Shown here: piece by piece, positions 1-8,721 of the stretch
Numbering within the stretch: the first letter of the stretch is position 1
How the letters are laid out: each line of letters starts with the position of its first letter
NCBI GenBank assembly: GCA_020345785.1
Contig: CP070771.1
Location: 6,531,482-6,559,138, forward strand
Source: Desulfobacterales bacterium
Lineage (GTDB): Bacteria > Desulfobacterota > Desulfobacteria > Desulfobacterales > JAFDCJ01
Direction of reading: 5' to 3'
DNA length: 27,657 bases
Notes under the pieces: generated by a model
What the model was told of the DNA's origin: nothing
Databases searched by the model: none
What the model saw: only the letters and a program-made list of their open reading frames with translations
Made by a program: the position numbers and the translations under genes

Positions 1-641
1 TGCTGGATCACACCGAGGCGCATGACTAGAATTTTGTCGGCCATGGTCATTGCCTCGACCTGATCGTGGGTAACATAAATGGTCGTTGCGCCGAGCTTAT
101 TGTGCAAAGAACGCACTTCAAAGCGCATATGTTCCCTTAATTTGGCGTCCAGGTTGGACAGCGGTTCATCAAATAAAAAGACTTTCGGGTCGCGTACGAT
201 CGCCCGCCCCATGGCAACCCTTTGCGCCTGGCCGCCGGAAAGCTGGCCCGGATAGCGGTCGAGCAGTTCTTCGATATTTAAGATTTTCGCCGCCCATTGA
301 ACGCGCTCGGCAATTTCAGATTTATTTACTTTTTTTACCTGCAGGCTGAAGGCAATATTGTCGTAGATTTTCATCTGCGGATACAGCGCATAATTCTGAA
401 AGACCATTGCAATGTCGCGGTCTCGGGGATGAACCCTGTTGACCAGTTTGCCGTCGATGAAGAGATTGCCGGATGAGATGGCCTCCAAACCCGCCGTCAA
501 CCGCAGCAAGGTTGATTTACCACAGCCGGAGGGTCCCAACAAAGCGACGAATTCCCCGTCTTTAACTTCGACATTAATGTCTTGCAGCGCCTGCACTTTC
601 CCAAAATTTTTGTTGATACCTTCGTAGACAACTGTTGCCAT
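1..641 (-). CDS. Sugar/polyol ABC importer ATP-binding protein (MalK/UgpC type), partial
   Basis: This is the cytoplasmic ATPase subunit that powers a carbohydrate-type ABC importer. The gene is cut by the window start, so 213 residues of a family that usually has about 350-370 are seen, and the C-terminal regulatory (TOBE/OB) domain is missing. Visible motifs are Walker A GPSGCGKS (36-43), Q-loop Gln82, signature LSGGQ (134-138), Walker B VFLFDEP (154-160), D-loop SNLD (162-165) and switch His192. I read the start as the ATG at 641-639, preceded by an AGGA-type ribosome binding site. It lies 142 bases downstream of the dehydrogenase gene on the same strand and is the probable last visible member of the operon that contains the two permeases and the binding protein. 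The family is certain; the transported substrate is not readable from the sequence. Confidence 0.95.
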   Translation of the reverse strand, partial: MATVVYEGINKNFGKVQALQDINVEVKDGEFVALLGPSGCGKSTLLRLTAGLEAISSGNLFIDGKLVNRVHPRDRDIAMVFQNYALYPQMKIYDNIAFSLQVKKVNKSEIAERVQWAAKILNIEELLDRYPGQLSGGQAQRVAMGRAIVRDPKVFLFDEPLSNLDAKLREHMRFEVRSLHNKLGATTIYVTHDQVEAMTMADKILVMRLGVIQ

Positions 642-662
642 GAAATTTCCTGCCAATATAAG

Positions 663-682
663 TTATTCGTTATTCGTTATTT
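663..682. repeat. Short tandem word repeat TTATTCG
   Basis: The 7-mer TTATTCG is repeated about 2.7 times in the 142-base AT-rich gap between the ATPase and the dehydrogenase genes. The same gap holds ACCAATAACTAATAAC at 760-775, which resembles the sequence at 7606-7630. These look like members of a dispersed intergenic repeat type rather than regulatory sites. Confidence 0.5.
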
Positions 683-783
683 AATTTTGATGATCGCCTA
701 ATTTTAGATTTTATGATTGATGAAAGATAACAATGGATTTTACTCAGCTTAAACTATTAACCAATAACTAATAACGTACTATT

Positions 784-2097
784 TTACCTGCACTCGTCAG
801 CGAACCCTTCAAGCATACCCGAATCTGCTGCCAAATCGAGCATGGTGAACCTGTCCCGCACTTCCCGGGAATGAAGCACAATTTCCCGATAAAAGCTTTG
901 GGGAAATCCGAGGTCACGGCCGGTTCGGGGTGCGCCAATCTCCTGCATCGCAGTCAACAACCTTGCGGTTGGAAGCATTACTGCGCGAAGTTGAGCCGCA
1001 AAGTTTTCCCAATTTTTCTTTAGATGGCGGTTGACCTTGTCGGCTTTTTCCTGATCCAGAGCCTTACGTTTTAATTCCTTGATACATTGTGGTCCAATTT
1101 TATTCCCATAGCGTTGATACATGCCGGCCTCATCGATCTGCGTCGGCGCTAAGCTGGGCGGGTTTTTTGCGCGTAAAATCCGGTTCTGCAGGCGGGACAT
1201 GGTCAGCGAGGCGACACCCACCTGCTCGCCGTGCAACGTGTTCGGATTTACATCATTGAAGAACATATCGATATAATGGGACATCATATGTTCTCCCATG
1301 CTGCCGGAATGGGTGGTGTTGGTAAAGCAGGTGCCCAGCCCCATGATCACACATGTTCTAACAAGCATGCCGAACGCGTCAAAATCACCTTCCTGCAATG
1401 CTTTGGCGTTGTCAAAAAGCCTGTCTTCGTCATAGGCCAATAAAATATAGGGTGCCTCATGGTATGGTGAACCGAACAGTAAATGCGACATCAACCAGTC
1501 GACCTGGGCGGTCGTTCTGCAAATGACATCGGCAAAAGCGCTGCGCGTCAGGCGGATCGGGCACTGGGAGACAACCGACAGGTCAAAAAAAACCCCTTGC
1601 GCCGGCCGGGCAATTATCGATTTTTTGAATCCGCCAAATGAAATCGATGCCGTGGCGGTTGAGTACGCCAGCTGCGGAGAGGTTGGAAAAACCGAATAGT
1701 GTTTTTGATCCAAAAAAGCGGCATATTTGACGCTGTCGTTAATCGTTCCGGATCCCACGGCGATCAGTCCCTCACAATGCCGGGTGAGGTGTCTCAGTTC
1801 CGCTGCTCTCTCGTTGTCAGCATGGGGTTTTTTCCAAACAATTTCTTCGACGGCAAAACCCTCCGAACGCAGGGCCGACGAAATTCGTCGGCCGAGTACT
1901 TCATACGTATACCTGTCAGAAACGACACCCAGTTTTTCGTTTTTATGCAGCGGGGCAATCAGATCCCCTTCCATTCCAGCCAGGGTTTCTTTAATGACGA
2001 TTGATCGAATGTTGATGGGTACCGACTGGCCGGTTTGCGGATGCTTCCATTCACCGGCAACCAGTTCATTAACGACACCGCCATAATCTTTTGTCAT
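784..2097 (-). CDS. Glycerol-1-phosphate dehydrogenase-like enzyme (AraM/EgsA family, iron-type alcohol dehydrogenase superfamily)
   Basis: A 437-residue member of the metal-dependent dehydrogenase superfamily, closest in appearance to sn-glycerol-1-phosphate dehydrogenases (AraM/EgsA), which interconvert dihydroxyacetone phosphate and glycerol-1-phosphate with NAD(P)H. The nucleotide-binding motif GSGTIND is at 115-121. Candidate metal ligands are Asp190 (SAFADV), His270 or His274 (GEHMMSHYID) and His289 (LHGEQVG), matching the Asp/His/His set of the family. Its ATG overlaps the end of the FGGY kinase by 4 bases (ATGA), so the two are translationally coupled. In bacteria such genes often sit in carbohydrate ABC transporter operons, where the true substrate may be another polyol phosphate. 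The superfamily is secure; the exact substrate is inferred. Confidence 0.85.
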   Translation of the reverse strand: MTKDYGGVVNELVAGEWKHPQTGQSVPINIRSIVIKETLAGMEGDLIAPLHKNEKLGVVSDRYTYEVLGRRISSALRSEGFAVEEIVWKKPHADNERAAELRHLTRHCEGLIAVGSGTINDSVKYAAFLDQKHYSVFPTSPQLAYSTATASISFGGFKKSIIARPAQGVFFDLSVVSQCPIRLTRSAFADVICRTTAQVDWLMSHLLFGSPYHEAPYILLAYDEDRLFDNAKALQEGDFDAFGMLVRTCVIMGLGTCFTNTTHSGSMGEHMMSHYIDMFFNDVNPNTLHGEQVGVASLTMSRLQNRILRAKNPPSLAPTQIDEAGMYQRYGNKIGPQCIKELKRKALDQEKADKVNRHLKKNWENFAAQLRAVMLPTARLLTAMQEIGAPRTGRDLGFPQSFYREIVLHSREVRDRFTMLDLAADSGMLEGFADECR

Positions 2098-3626
2098 TTT
2101 CCAGTTTCTTTCGAAGACGTAACGGCAAATTGAACCAGGTCATTGAATGTTTGTTCATTATTCGGAAAAAGCCGACGATATATTCCCAGCAGCTCATCCC
2201 ACAGGGGTCGGACTTTCGGGTCCGGTGTTACGACATTTGTATTGCCGCTCATTGCCTGGGCAGCATCGTTGAAAGATGAAAACCAGCCGGCGCCGTATGC
2301 TGCAATGACAGCCGCACCCAACGCGGATGCCTCCATGGTATCGGAGACGGCGACCTCTTTGCCGGTCGAATCCGCCAGCATTTGCGTCCACAAGGGACTC
2401 GAGGCGCCTCCGCCAATGGCGACAAATTTTTCAACCCGCAGTCCCGTTTCTTTTTCCACTCCACTGGTGGCCTGAGCCTGGTCAAGGCACATACCTTCCA
2501 GGATGGATCGGTACAGGTGGACGGGTTTATGTCCGCCGGATAAACCGATAAAACAGCCTCTACCATTTGGATTCCAGTGAGGATTCATAACCCCGGACCA
2601 GTAAGGCAGGGTAATGAGGCCGTCCGATCCGATCGGTATTTTCTCTGCCTCTTGCTCCAGCTTTTTGAAAAAGTTTTTTTCATTTCTGTCCCCCGGCAAA
2701 AACTGGTCCACAAACCAGTTGATCAGGAAAGCCCCCGATCTCAAGCAGGTTTCCAGGATGTATCCATCCCCGGTGGGAGAGATTTCTGTTCTCCAGGCCT
2801 TACTGTTTAAGCATTGTGGTGACCAAACGCCGGAGACGACCGCCGTTCCAAGATTAATATAGGCCTGGTCTGAAGTAATGCAGGCCGTGCCCAAGCCGGC
2901 GCATTGGCCGTCTCCACCGCCGGCAAAAATTCTTGTTTCAGGTAACAGGCCGGTTGACCTGGCCGCCGCTTCCGTAATGCTTCCGATTTCGGTCCCGGGC
3001 GCAAATGCCGGCGGAAAGCGATCGGCTGACAGCCCGAGATACTTCAATAGTTTTTGTGAATATTGCTTTTTGCGTATATCGAAATATCCCATCGGGTCGG
3101 CGCTGAACCATCCGGTTTTCCATTGTCCGGTTAACTTGTAAACGAGGTATGCCTGGACATCAACAAAAAGTCTTGTTTTTTCAAAGGCTTGAGGCTCGTT
3201 TTCCCTGAGCCAAACCAGCCGGTAAAGGACGGGCGTAATATCAACCGGTCGCCCGGTGATGTCGTGGATGATTTCCGCGCCGATCCGGGATGATAATTCT
3301 TCCACCTGCTTGCGCGAACGCTCATCGAGCCAGACCATCGACGGCCGAATATCATTTCCAACTTCGTCCACAAATGCCACCGTTTCTCTCTGGTTGGAGA
3401 TTGCAATACCGGCGACTCTTTCGGGTTTTACCTGTTTTGTTAACTGCTGCAGGGCAACCTGGCAGGAATGCCACCAGTCCCGGCTGTTTTGTTCGAACCA
3501 ATACAACCGAGGATTTTGAAGCTTAATTGGACTTCTGCCCTCCGCTACCGATTCGCCGGTTTTGGTCCAGGCGATCGCTTTCGTGGATTGGGTGCTGCTG
3601 TCAATGCCGACCACCAAATCTTTCAT
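2094..3626 (-). CDS. FGGY-family carbohydrate kinase
   Basis: A full-length (510 aa) cytoplasmic sugar or polyol kinase of the FGGY family, which includes xylulokinase and glycerol kinase. The N-terminal phosphate-binding motif IDSSTQSTK is at residues 8-16. A substrate-side motif WLDERSR is at 99-105. The catalytic-base region AGGGDGQCAG places the general base at Asp239. The C-terminal adenosine motif IGGGASSPLW is at 404-413. It is expected to phosphorylate the compound brought in by the transporter, giving the substrate of the overlapping dehydrogenase. The ATG at 3626 has a modest AGGG upstream. It is separated from the binding-protein gene by 144 bases that hold a strong stem-loop. Substrate specificity cannot be read from the sequence; xylulose, glycerol and other polyols are all possible. 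Confidence 0.93.
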   Translation of the reverse strand: MKDLVVGIDSSTQSTKAIAWTKTGESVAEGRSPIKLQNPRLYWFEQNSRDWWHSCQVALQQLTKQVKPERVAGIAISNQRETVAFVDEVGNDIRPSMVWLDERSRKQVEELSSRIGAEIIHDITGRPVDITPVLYRLVWLRENEPQAFEKTRLFVDVQAYLVYKLTGQWKTGWFSADPMGYFDIRKKQYSQKLLKYLGLSADRFPPAFAPGTEIGSITEAAARSTGLLPETRIFAGGGDGQCAGLGTACITSDQAYINLGTAVVSGVWSPQCLNSKAWRTEISPTGDGYILETCLRSGAFLINWFVDQFLPGDRNEKNFFKKLEQEAEKIPIGSDGLITLPYWSGVMNPHWNPNGRGCFIGLSGGHKPVHLYRSILEGMCLDQAQATSGVEKETGLRVEKFVAIGGGASSPLWTQMLADSTGKEVAVSDTMEASALGAAVIAAYGAGWFSSFNDAAQAMSGNTNVVTPDPKVRPLWDELLGIYRRLFPNNEQTFNDLVQFAVTSSKETGK

Positions 3627-3675
3627 TTCGGTCCCTATCCTGCTCTGTTCGAGCCTTTTTCAATCGGGGTGGTAG

Positions 3676-3709
3676 ACCCGGCGGACTCCTTAGAGGGAAT
3701 CCACCGGGT
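3676..3709 (-). other. Intercistronic RNA stem-loop (14-bp stem, 6-base loop)
   Basis: On the minus-strand transcript ACCCGGTGGATTCC pairs with GGAGTCCGCCGGGT over 14 positions, closed by the loop CTCTAA. Two of the pairs are G-U, which are allowed in the minus-strand RNA but would be A-C mismatches in the plus-strand RNA, so the structure fits the operon transcript. No T-run follows, so it is not a classic terminator. It lies between the binding-protein gene and the kinase gene, where such hairpins often protect the upstream mRNA. Confidence 0.75.
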
Positions 3710-3727
3710 TGCTGTCATTTTATACCC

Positions 3728-3752
3728 TTTGAACCTTGAACCCAGAACCTGG
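3728..3752. repeat. TTGAACC-type intergenic word repeat
   Basis: The stretch TTTGAACCTTGAACCCAGAACC is an imperfect tandem of a TTGAACC word, just downstream of the binding-protein gene. A related run in opposite orientation, GTTCAGGGTTCCGGGTTCAG, begins at 23983. Function is unknown; it looks like a dispersed repeat. Confidence 0.45.
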
Positions 3753-3770
3753 ACCCCACCAATTCAGGCG

Positions 3771-5277
3771 CTATTTCCCTATGGTTTTGTTCACCTGTTT
3801 GGCAATAATATCCATGGTCTGTTTCGGGGATTTATATTCGCCGGCAAAAAAGCGGCCAAGTTCCACCGGAATGATATTGTTCGAAATTTCGGCCCACTCG
3901 GGCAAATCCGGTTCCGATCCCATGTAATTTTCAATGGTCTCTTTCTGAACCGGGAAGTGCCGGGTGGTGCCCGCGCCGACTTTGGCGGCTGCCAGAACAT
4001 CCGGGTGATTGAAAGTACTGTGGCGCATCGGGCTGGAGCCACCGCCCAGAACCGAGATCCTGGCTTGCGTGTCCGGACTGGTTGCCCATTGCATAAAAAT
4101 CCAGGCCGGGTCCTTGACGCTGGAGTATTTGGACAAACCAAGGGCGCTGCCACCTTGGTGACCGACATTGGGAATTTCACCGTAGCCGCATTGGTCGAGG
4201 GGGCGAAGTTTATTGGCTTTGGGCGGAATGGCCACTCCGAGCAGTCCCGAAACTTTGGAGCTTTTCGGGTCGTCGCAGCTGGGTAAAAACTCACCCCAGC
4301 TCAGTACCTGCCCGGCGAGCCCCTGAGCCACCGACTGGAACTCACCGTCCCAGGTCCAGGTGTCGACACCGGGAGGCATGTTTTCTTTGAGCTTGACCCA
4401 GTAATCCATGGCCTCTAGCCCCTCGGCATCGTTGCCCGAAAAGGTGCCGTCTGCGCGGAAGACCGAGCCGCCGTGACCCCACAGCCAGGCCGTCCAGTCG
4501 CAATTGAGGCTGTAATGGCCGGATTTCATCTGGCCGGTGGTGCCGTAAATACCCTGGCTTTTCTTCTTTTCGGTGATAATTTGAGCGTTTTTCAAATACT
4601 GGTCCATGGTGGTGGCAACTTTCAGGCCCAGATCATCGTAAACGTCCATACGATACATCTGGATAAAAATGGGGATGTCATAGGGCACCCCCACCATTTT
4701 GCCCTTGTACATACTGATGCCGTCCACCAGTGGTTTTAGAAAATCATCGAAGTTGTAGTCAGGATAGGCCAGTTCCTTGTTGGACGCGTAAAGCTCGCGC
4801 GGATCGATGGTGTCATTGCTGAAACTGGCCATCCAGCTTTGATCCATGTAGTAAAGATCATAAAGTGCTGGTGCCGGAGGCGACATCCAGGGTCAATTTC
4901 TGCAACACCTGTTCGAGGGGCAGCACTTCGATTTCGACCCTGATGCCGGTGGCCGGCGTAAACTCAGATTTAACCAGCTCGGCGATGCCCTTGCTGGGCG
5001 GGGTTGATTCGGTGGCCATGCGGACGGTTTTACCGCTGAAGGGTTTGCCCACATCCTTAACCCAGTTCATCAAATCTTTTGACGGTTCGGTTGCCGCGAG
5101 CGCCTCTTTTTGAATTCCGAGGCGTCCCCTGAACGGCAGATGGGAAAGCGCCCCCAGAGCCGACACGCTCAACCCCACTTTGGCGGCCCGGCTTAAAAAA
5201 TCCCGCCGAGTGATTTTGCCCTTGGCCAACTTGTCGGCTAACTTTGCCAGATAATGCTTTTGGTCCCTTTCTTTCAT
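3771..5277 (-). pseudogene. Tat-exported ABC substrate-binding protein, interrupted by a single-base frameshift
   Basis: This encodes the periplasmic solute-binding protein of the adjacent sugar/polyol importer. The N-terminal part (5277 down to 4858, 139 codons) carries a twin-arginine signal: ITRRDFLSRAAKVG at residues 22-35 followed by a hydrophobic stretch. Its frame ends in ...SGTSTL then TGA. The rest of the protein continues in another frame, starting around LYDLYYMDQSW and running to 3771. Deleting one A from the AAA at 4862-4864 restores SGTSTYDLYYMDQSW and gives one protein of 501 residues, a normal length for this family. The gene is therefore intact except for one base. A sequencing or assembly error is at least as likely as a real mutation. 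A GGGAGGG ribosome binding site precedes the ATG at 5277. Confidence 0.88.
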
Positions 5278-5443
5278 GATTTTCCCTCCCTTCAGTTAGA
5301 CCTATGCTATTAATTACCGCAAAAAAGAGCCCTTGCCTCATTCATGCGCCCTGAAAAACGGTACATTCAGGGTTGTGAAATGTTATTTGAAAACTTAAGA
5401 AGGTCATTAAATCGAAGGCCCGGCGGATTAATTCCAAACGGGA

Positions 5444-6331
5444 TCAGTGTTTTAACGATCCCATGGTCAAGCCGCGGACCAGATTTTTCTGCACCAGCAG
5501 GATAAAAATAAACGCGGGAATCAAGGCAGCCACCCCCAGGGCTGCCAGACTTCCCCACTGGGTGCCGGTGGAAGTTACAAAGGTGGAGGTTGCCACCGGT
5601 ACGGTTTTGAGTTTGGTAGCCGTCAGCATCAGCACAAAAAGAAACTCGGTCCAGCTGAAGATAAAACACAGCACGGCCGTTGCCGCTATGCCCGTGCGCA
5701 TCGTCGGCAGAATGATGCGGCGGAAAATCTGCCAGTACGTTGCACCGTCAATGAGTGCCGCTTCATCGATCTCCAAAGGAACGTCGTCAAAAAAACTTTT
5801 CAGAAGCAGCACGGCCAGCGGAATATTCATCATGGTATGGGCCAGAATGACGCCGATGTGTGTATCGTAAAGCCCGATGGATTTATAGGTCAAAAACAGC
5901 GGAATGGCTACGGCCACCGGCGGCAGCATGCGGGTAGATAAAACGATGTAGACGAAGTGGTGCTGGGCCCGAAACCGGAGGCGGGACAGGGCAAAAGCGG
6001 CCAGGGTGGCTATCGCCACCACCAGAACGGTGGAACTTACGGCAATAATGATACTGTCGACCAAACGCGGAACCATATAGGAAATCCCGCCGCCGGAAAA
6101 TCCCAAAGAGCCCCGCGACTCGATGGACTGTTGATCCGGAGAAATATCCAGCAGGACGGCTTTAAAATAATCCGCCGTCATCTCAAAGTTAAATAATTTC
6201 GGCGGCAAGGTGAAAACGTCCTTGTCCCGCTTAACGGACACCGTCACCCAGTAATAAATCGGCAGCACCATGATCAGCGTCACGATCCAGGCCACTGCGA
6301 TGCGCAGCACTCTTGCTTTCAAAGAATACAC
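5444..6331 (-). CDS. Carbohydrate ABC transporter permease (MalG/UgpE type)
   Basis: A 295-residue inner-membrane permease with about six hydrophobic segments, the first at residues 10-30. The coupling (EAA) loop that contacts the ATPase is visible as EIDEAALIDGATYWQIFRRI followed by ILP, around residues 187-210. It starts with GTG at 6331, only 4 bases after the stop of the MalF-type permease gene, so the pair is translationally coupled. It forms the transmembrane pore together with the 294-aa permease. The 166 bases down to the binding-protein gene contain a weak hairpin (CCCTGA/TCAGGG, 5351-5374) and no gene. Confidence 0.95.
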   Translation of the reverse strand: MYSLKARVLRIAVAWIVTLIMVLPIYYWVTVSVKRDKDVFTLPPKLFNFEMTADYFKAVLLDISPDQQSIESRGSLGFSGGGISYMVPRLVDSIIIAVSSTVLVVAIATLAAFALSRLRFRAQHHFVYIVLSTRMLPPVAVAIPLFLTYKSIGLYDTHIGVILAHTMMNIPLAVLLLKSFFDDVPLEIDEAALIDGATYWQIFRRIILPTMRTGIAATAVLCFIFSWTEFLFVLMLTATKLKTVPVATSTFVTSTGTQWGSLAALGVAALIPAFIFILLVQKNLVRGLTMGSLKH

Positions 6332-6335
6332 GGCT

Positions 6336-7220
6336 TTACCATCTGATTTTAGCGAATTTGATTAATAGGTTGGCGGCCACATTGATGATGATGAGCGCCA
6401 GTAGACTCAAGGTCGCGCCGTAACCCCATTTCAACGACGCCGCAAACTGTTTCCAGGTATAAAAACTCAACGTATAGGTTTGAATGCCCGGGCCCCCGGA
6501 GGTCATCACGAAGATATAGTCGAACGTGCGGAAAAGATCGATACCGCGTATCAGCACGATCACGGCAATCACCTTACTCAACATGGGTATCGTAAATCTG
6601 GTGGTGATGGTCCATTGGGAGGCGCCGTCGATCATTGCGCTTTCAAAAGGCTCCTTCGGCAGTCCCCGCAAACCTGCCAGAAAAATCAGCGTGACAAAGG
6701 GGGTCCATTGCCAGATATCGGCAACCATGACACCGATTAACGCCAGTTTCGGTGTTGCCAGAATCGGCACATCGCGCGATAACAGGTTGAACTGTTCCAG
6801 CAGCCAGGCGACCATGCCAAACTGCGGGTCTTCCAGCAGTTTGAAGAGCATGCCGGTTATGGCAGGGGGTATCACCAGCGCCAGTGAAAACAACGCACGC
6901 AACACCCCGAAACCTTTTTCGTCGGTATCCAGCAGCATGGCGATCAGAAATCCAAGCACAAGTTGAAACGTCAGGCAGACAATCGTGTAGATGATGTTGA
7001 TGAACAGAGCGTTGTTTAAGCGGGTATCATTAAATAATTTTAGCCAATTATCCCAGCCAACGTAAACCAGGGACCGCTTGAAAATGGCGAATTCGTGAAA
7101 GCTGAGATAAATATTGTAAGCCAACGGGAAGACGGCAAAGGCGAGCAGCATCGCAATCAAAGGAAGGAGCCAAGGAAACGGATGCTCAGAAATCATAAAA
7201 CGCGGCATGGCTAGACGCAT
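6336..7220 (-). CDS. Carbohydrate ABC transporter permease (MalF/UgpA type)
   Basis: A 294-residue inner-membrane permease, the first gene of the minus-strand transporter operon. Hydrophobic segments begin at residues 15-35 (FPWLLPLIAMLLAFAVFPLA), and the family's cytoplasmic coupling loop is seen as PKEPFESAMIDGASQW around residues 190-205. The ATG at 7220 has an AGCAGGG sequence just upstream. Internal ATGs at codons 5 and 9 are possible but lack better sites. It pairs with the MalG-type permease that starts 4 bases after its stop. As the operon-leading gene, its upstream region (7221-7668) should hold the operon promoter and any operator. Confidence 0.95.
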   Translation of the reverse strand: MRLAMPRFMISEHPFPWLLPLIAMLLAFAVFPLAYNIYLSFHEFAIFKRSLVYVGWDNWLKLFNDTRLNNALFINIIYTIVCLTFQLVLGFLIAMLLDTDEKGFGVLRALFSLALVIPPAITGMLFKLLEDPQFGMVAWLLEQFNLLSRDVPILATPKLALIGVMVADIWQWTPFVTLIFLAGLRGLPKEPFESAMIDGASQWTITTRFTIPMLSKVIAVIVLIRGIDLFRTFDYIFVMTSGGPGIQTYTLSFYTWKQFAASLKWGYGATLSLLALIIINVAANLLIKFAKIRW

Positions 7221-7668
7221 GATACCCTGCTCTATATATGATTATGTTTCTGACGATACCGGGCGGGAGGGAAACCTCAGGTTCTTCTTTAAGCCTGATA
7301 TTCGACTCCATCTGGGCTAGCATTTCAATAGAGATGAGGATTTGTTTAGCAGGTGTAACAGCCGATGTCAACTCACTAATTTCGTTGGAATCATCACATC
7401 CGTTTTTTTTCGTTTGGCAATCAATCCCTGGATGTTGTATTAACCTTTTGGAACTAAAGCGGATTAAATTTCTTGGCATAATAAATGCTTTTAATGTCTG
7501 TTGTCCGTTGTCTGTAGTTTGTGGTTTGTTGTATAAAGAAGCACCACAGTTTTATTCCCTATTCAATCCACAACTGACAACTAACAATCTGCGCTTTAAT
7601 GAAGGACCAATAACCAATAGCTAATAACTACTATCTGCAAGCTGTTCGCAGGAGGCATCGAGACAACA
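7221..7668. other. Divergent intergenic region between the sugar transporter operon and the gpsA-like gene
   Basis: No convincing gene was found in these 448 bases. On the minus strand TTGACA (complement of 7366-7371) is followed after 17 bases by TAAACA (complement of 7343-7348), a weak promoter candidate for the transporter operon. The last part (7500-7630) is rich in low-complexity words such as TGTCTGTTGTCCGTTGTCTG and ACCAATAACCAATAGC, similar to other gaps in the window. Open frames on both strands here have no recognisable similarity and no good start context. Confidence 0.5.
7606..7630. repeat. AT-rich word repeat (CCAATAAC type)
   Basis: ACCAATAACCAATAGCTAAT and the bases after it form an imperfect tandem of a CCAATARC/TAATAAC word. 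It resembles ACCAATAACTAATAAC at 760-775 in another gap of this window. It sits just before the gpsA-like gene's ribosome binding site. Confidence 0.45.
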
Positions 7669-8721
7669 ATGGCAAAAATAATTATACTGGGGGCAGGGGT
7701 TATGGGCAGTGCGTTTGCCCAGCTTCTGGCCGATGCGGAAAATGAGGTCATGCTGGTTGGAACCTTTCTGGACCAGGATATCATCGATAGCGTTCGCGCT
7801 GACGGCACCCATCCCAAGCTGAAGGTGAAGCTGCCGGAGAATGTCCGGGCGTTTTCCAATAAGCAACTGGAGGAAGTCATGGATGATCGCGTCCGGCTGA
7901 TTGTATTCGGCGTGAATTCGGCCGGCGTCGACTGGGCTGTGGCGCGCATCGGTCCCAACCTTAAGGCGCCTGTTCCTATCCTCATGCTGACTAAAGGGCT
8001 GGCCGTGCGAAACCATTCGATCGTAATTCTGCCGCGGGCCGTGGAAGAGGGCCTTTCACAATATGATTTCGGAGGGATGCCGGTGGCAGCCGTCGGCGGG
8101 CCTTGCATTGCGGGTGAACTGGCGGCGCGCCGCGAAAGCAGTGTCGTCGTTGCCCATCCGGATTCCAAACTGCTTCATTGGCTTTTAAGTATTGTCGCTG
8201 CCCCTTACTATCATGCGCGAGGCAGCACGGATCTGATCGGGGTCGAATTATGTGCGGCCCTCAAAAACTTTTACACCCTGGCGGTCGGCTATGCGGCCGG
8301 TCAATTGGAGAAAAAAGGCCAAGCTGAAAACGATGCCCTGATGCACAATCTTGCCGCCGGCCTGTTTACCCAGGCCCTGGCGGAGATATGCTATTTCGTA
8401 AATTTTTTCGGCGGCCAACGTGACAGCGTACTCGGTCTGGCAGGTGTCGGTGATCTTTATGTAACCTGTCAGGCCGGACGCAACGGCCGCATGGGCAAGC
8501 TACTCGGCTCCGGCCTGCTGTACCGTGAGGCCAAATCCAAACATATGCCGGATGATACCATCGAGGGGGCGGAACTGGCCCTCGTTATCGGCAAGACGAT
8601 TAAACAACTGCTCGAAAGAGGAAAAATGGACGACAATGCCGTTCCACTGGCTATCGCGATTATTGAGGCCATCTGTGAAAATCGTCCTATGCATATCCCC
8701 TGGGACAAGTTTTACCGCTGA
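7669..8721 (+). CDS. gpsA: NAD(P)-dependent glycerol-3-phosphate dehydrogenase-like protein (GpsA family)
   Basis: A 350-residue cytoplasmic dehydrogenase of the GpsA family, which interconverts dihydroxyacetone phosphate and sn-glycerol-3-phosphate. Seen in order: Rossmann motif GAGVMG (8-13), TKG with Lys109, GGPCIAGELAARRESS (143-158), the family block GVELCAALKN with the probable catalytic Lys199, GLAGVGDLYVTC (256-267) and GRNGRMGKLLGSG (270-282). It differs from textbook GpsA at several sites: Cys146 where a serine is usual and GRN in place of SRN, so it may be a specialised paralogue. Start ATG 7669 follows GGAGG with a fairly long spacer of about 13 bases. It is divergent from the transporter operon that carries the glycerol-1-phosphate dehydrogenase-like gene, so it may act on the same or a related polyol phosphate; this is inference. 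Confidence 0.85.
   Translation: MAKIIILGAGVMGSAFAQLLADAENEVMLVGTFLDQDIIDSVRADGTHPKLKVKLPENVRAFSNKQLEEVMDDRVRLIVFGVNSAGVDWAVARIGPNLKAPVPILMLTKGLAVRNHSIVILPRAVEEGLSQYDFGGMPVAAVGGPCIAGELAARRESSVVVAHPDSKLLHWLLSIVAAPYYHARGSTDLIGVELCAALKNFYTLAVGYAAGQLEKKGQAENDALMHNLAAGLFTQALAEICYFVNFFGGQRDSVLGLAGVGDLYVTCQAGRNGRMGKLLGSGLLYREAKSKHMPDDTIEGAELALVIGKTIKQLLERGKMDDNAVPLAIAIIEAICENRPMHIPWDKFYR

Noticed and set aside
3468..4286. Long plus-strand open frame (272 codons)
   Set aside because: It lies opposite the kinase and binding-protein genes, shows no recognisable domain and has low-complexity composition typical of the antisense of a real gene.
4858..4886. Programmed ribosomal frameshifting in the binding-protein gene
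   Set aside because: The overlap lacks a slippery heptamer or good P-site re-pairing, and binding proteins of this family are not known to use recoding; a one-base error or mutation explains it better.
7186..7479. Minus-strand 97-codon frame and the overlapping plus-strand frame 7238-7624 in the divergent gap
   Set aside because: Neither has a recognisable motif or convincing ribosome binding site, and the plus-strand one runs into low-complexity repeat words. A decayed gene remnant cannot be excluded.
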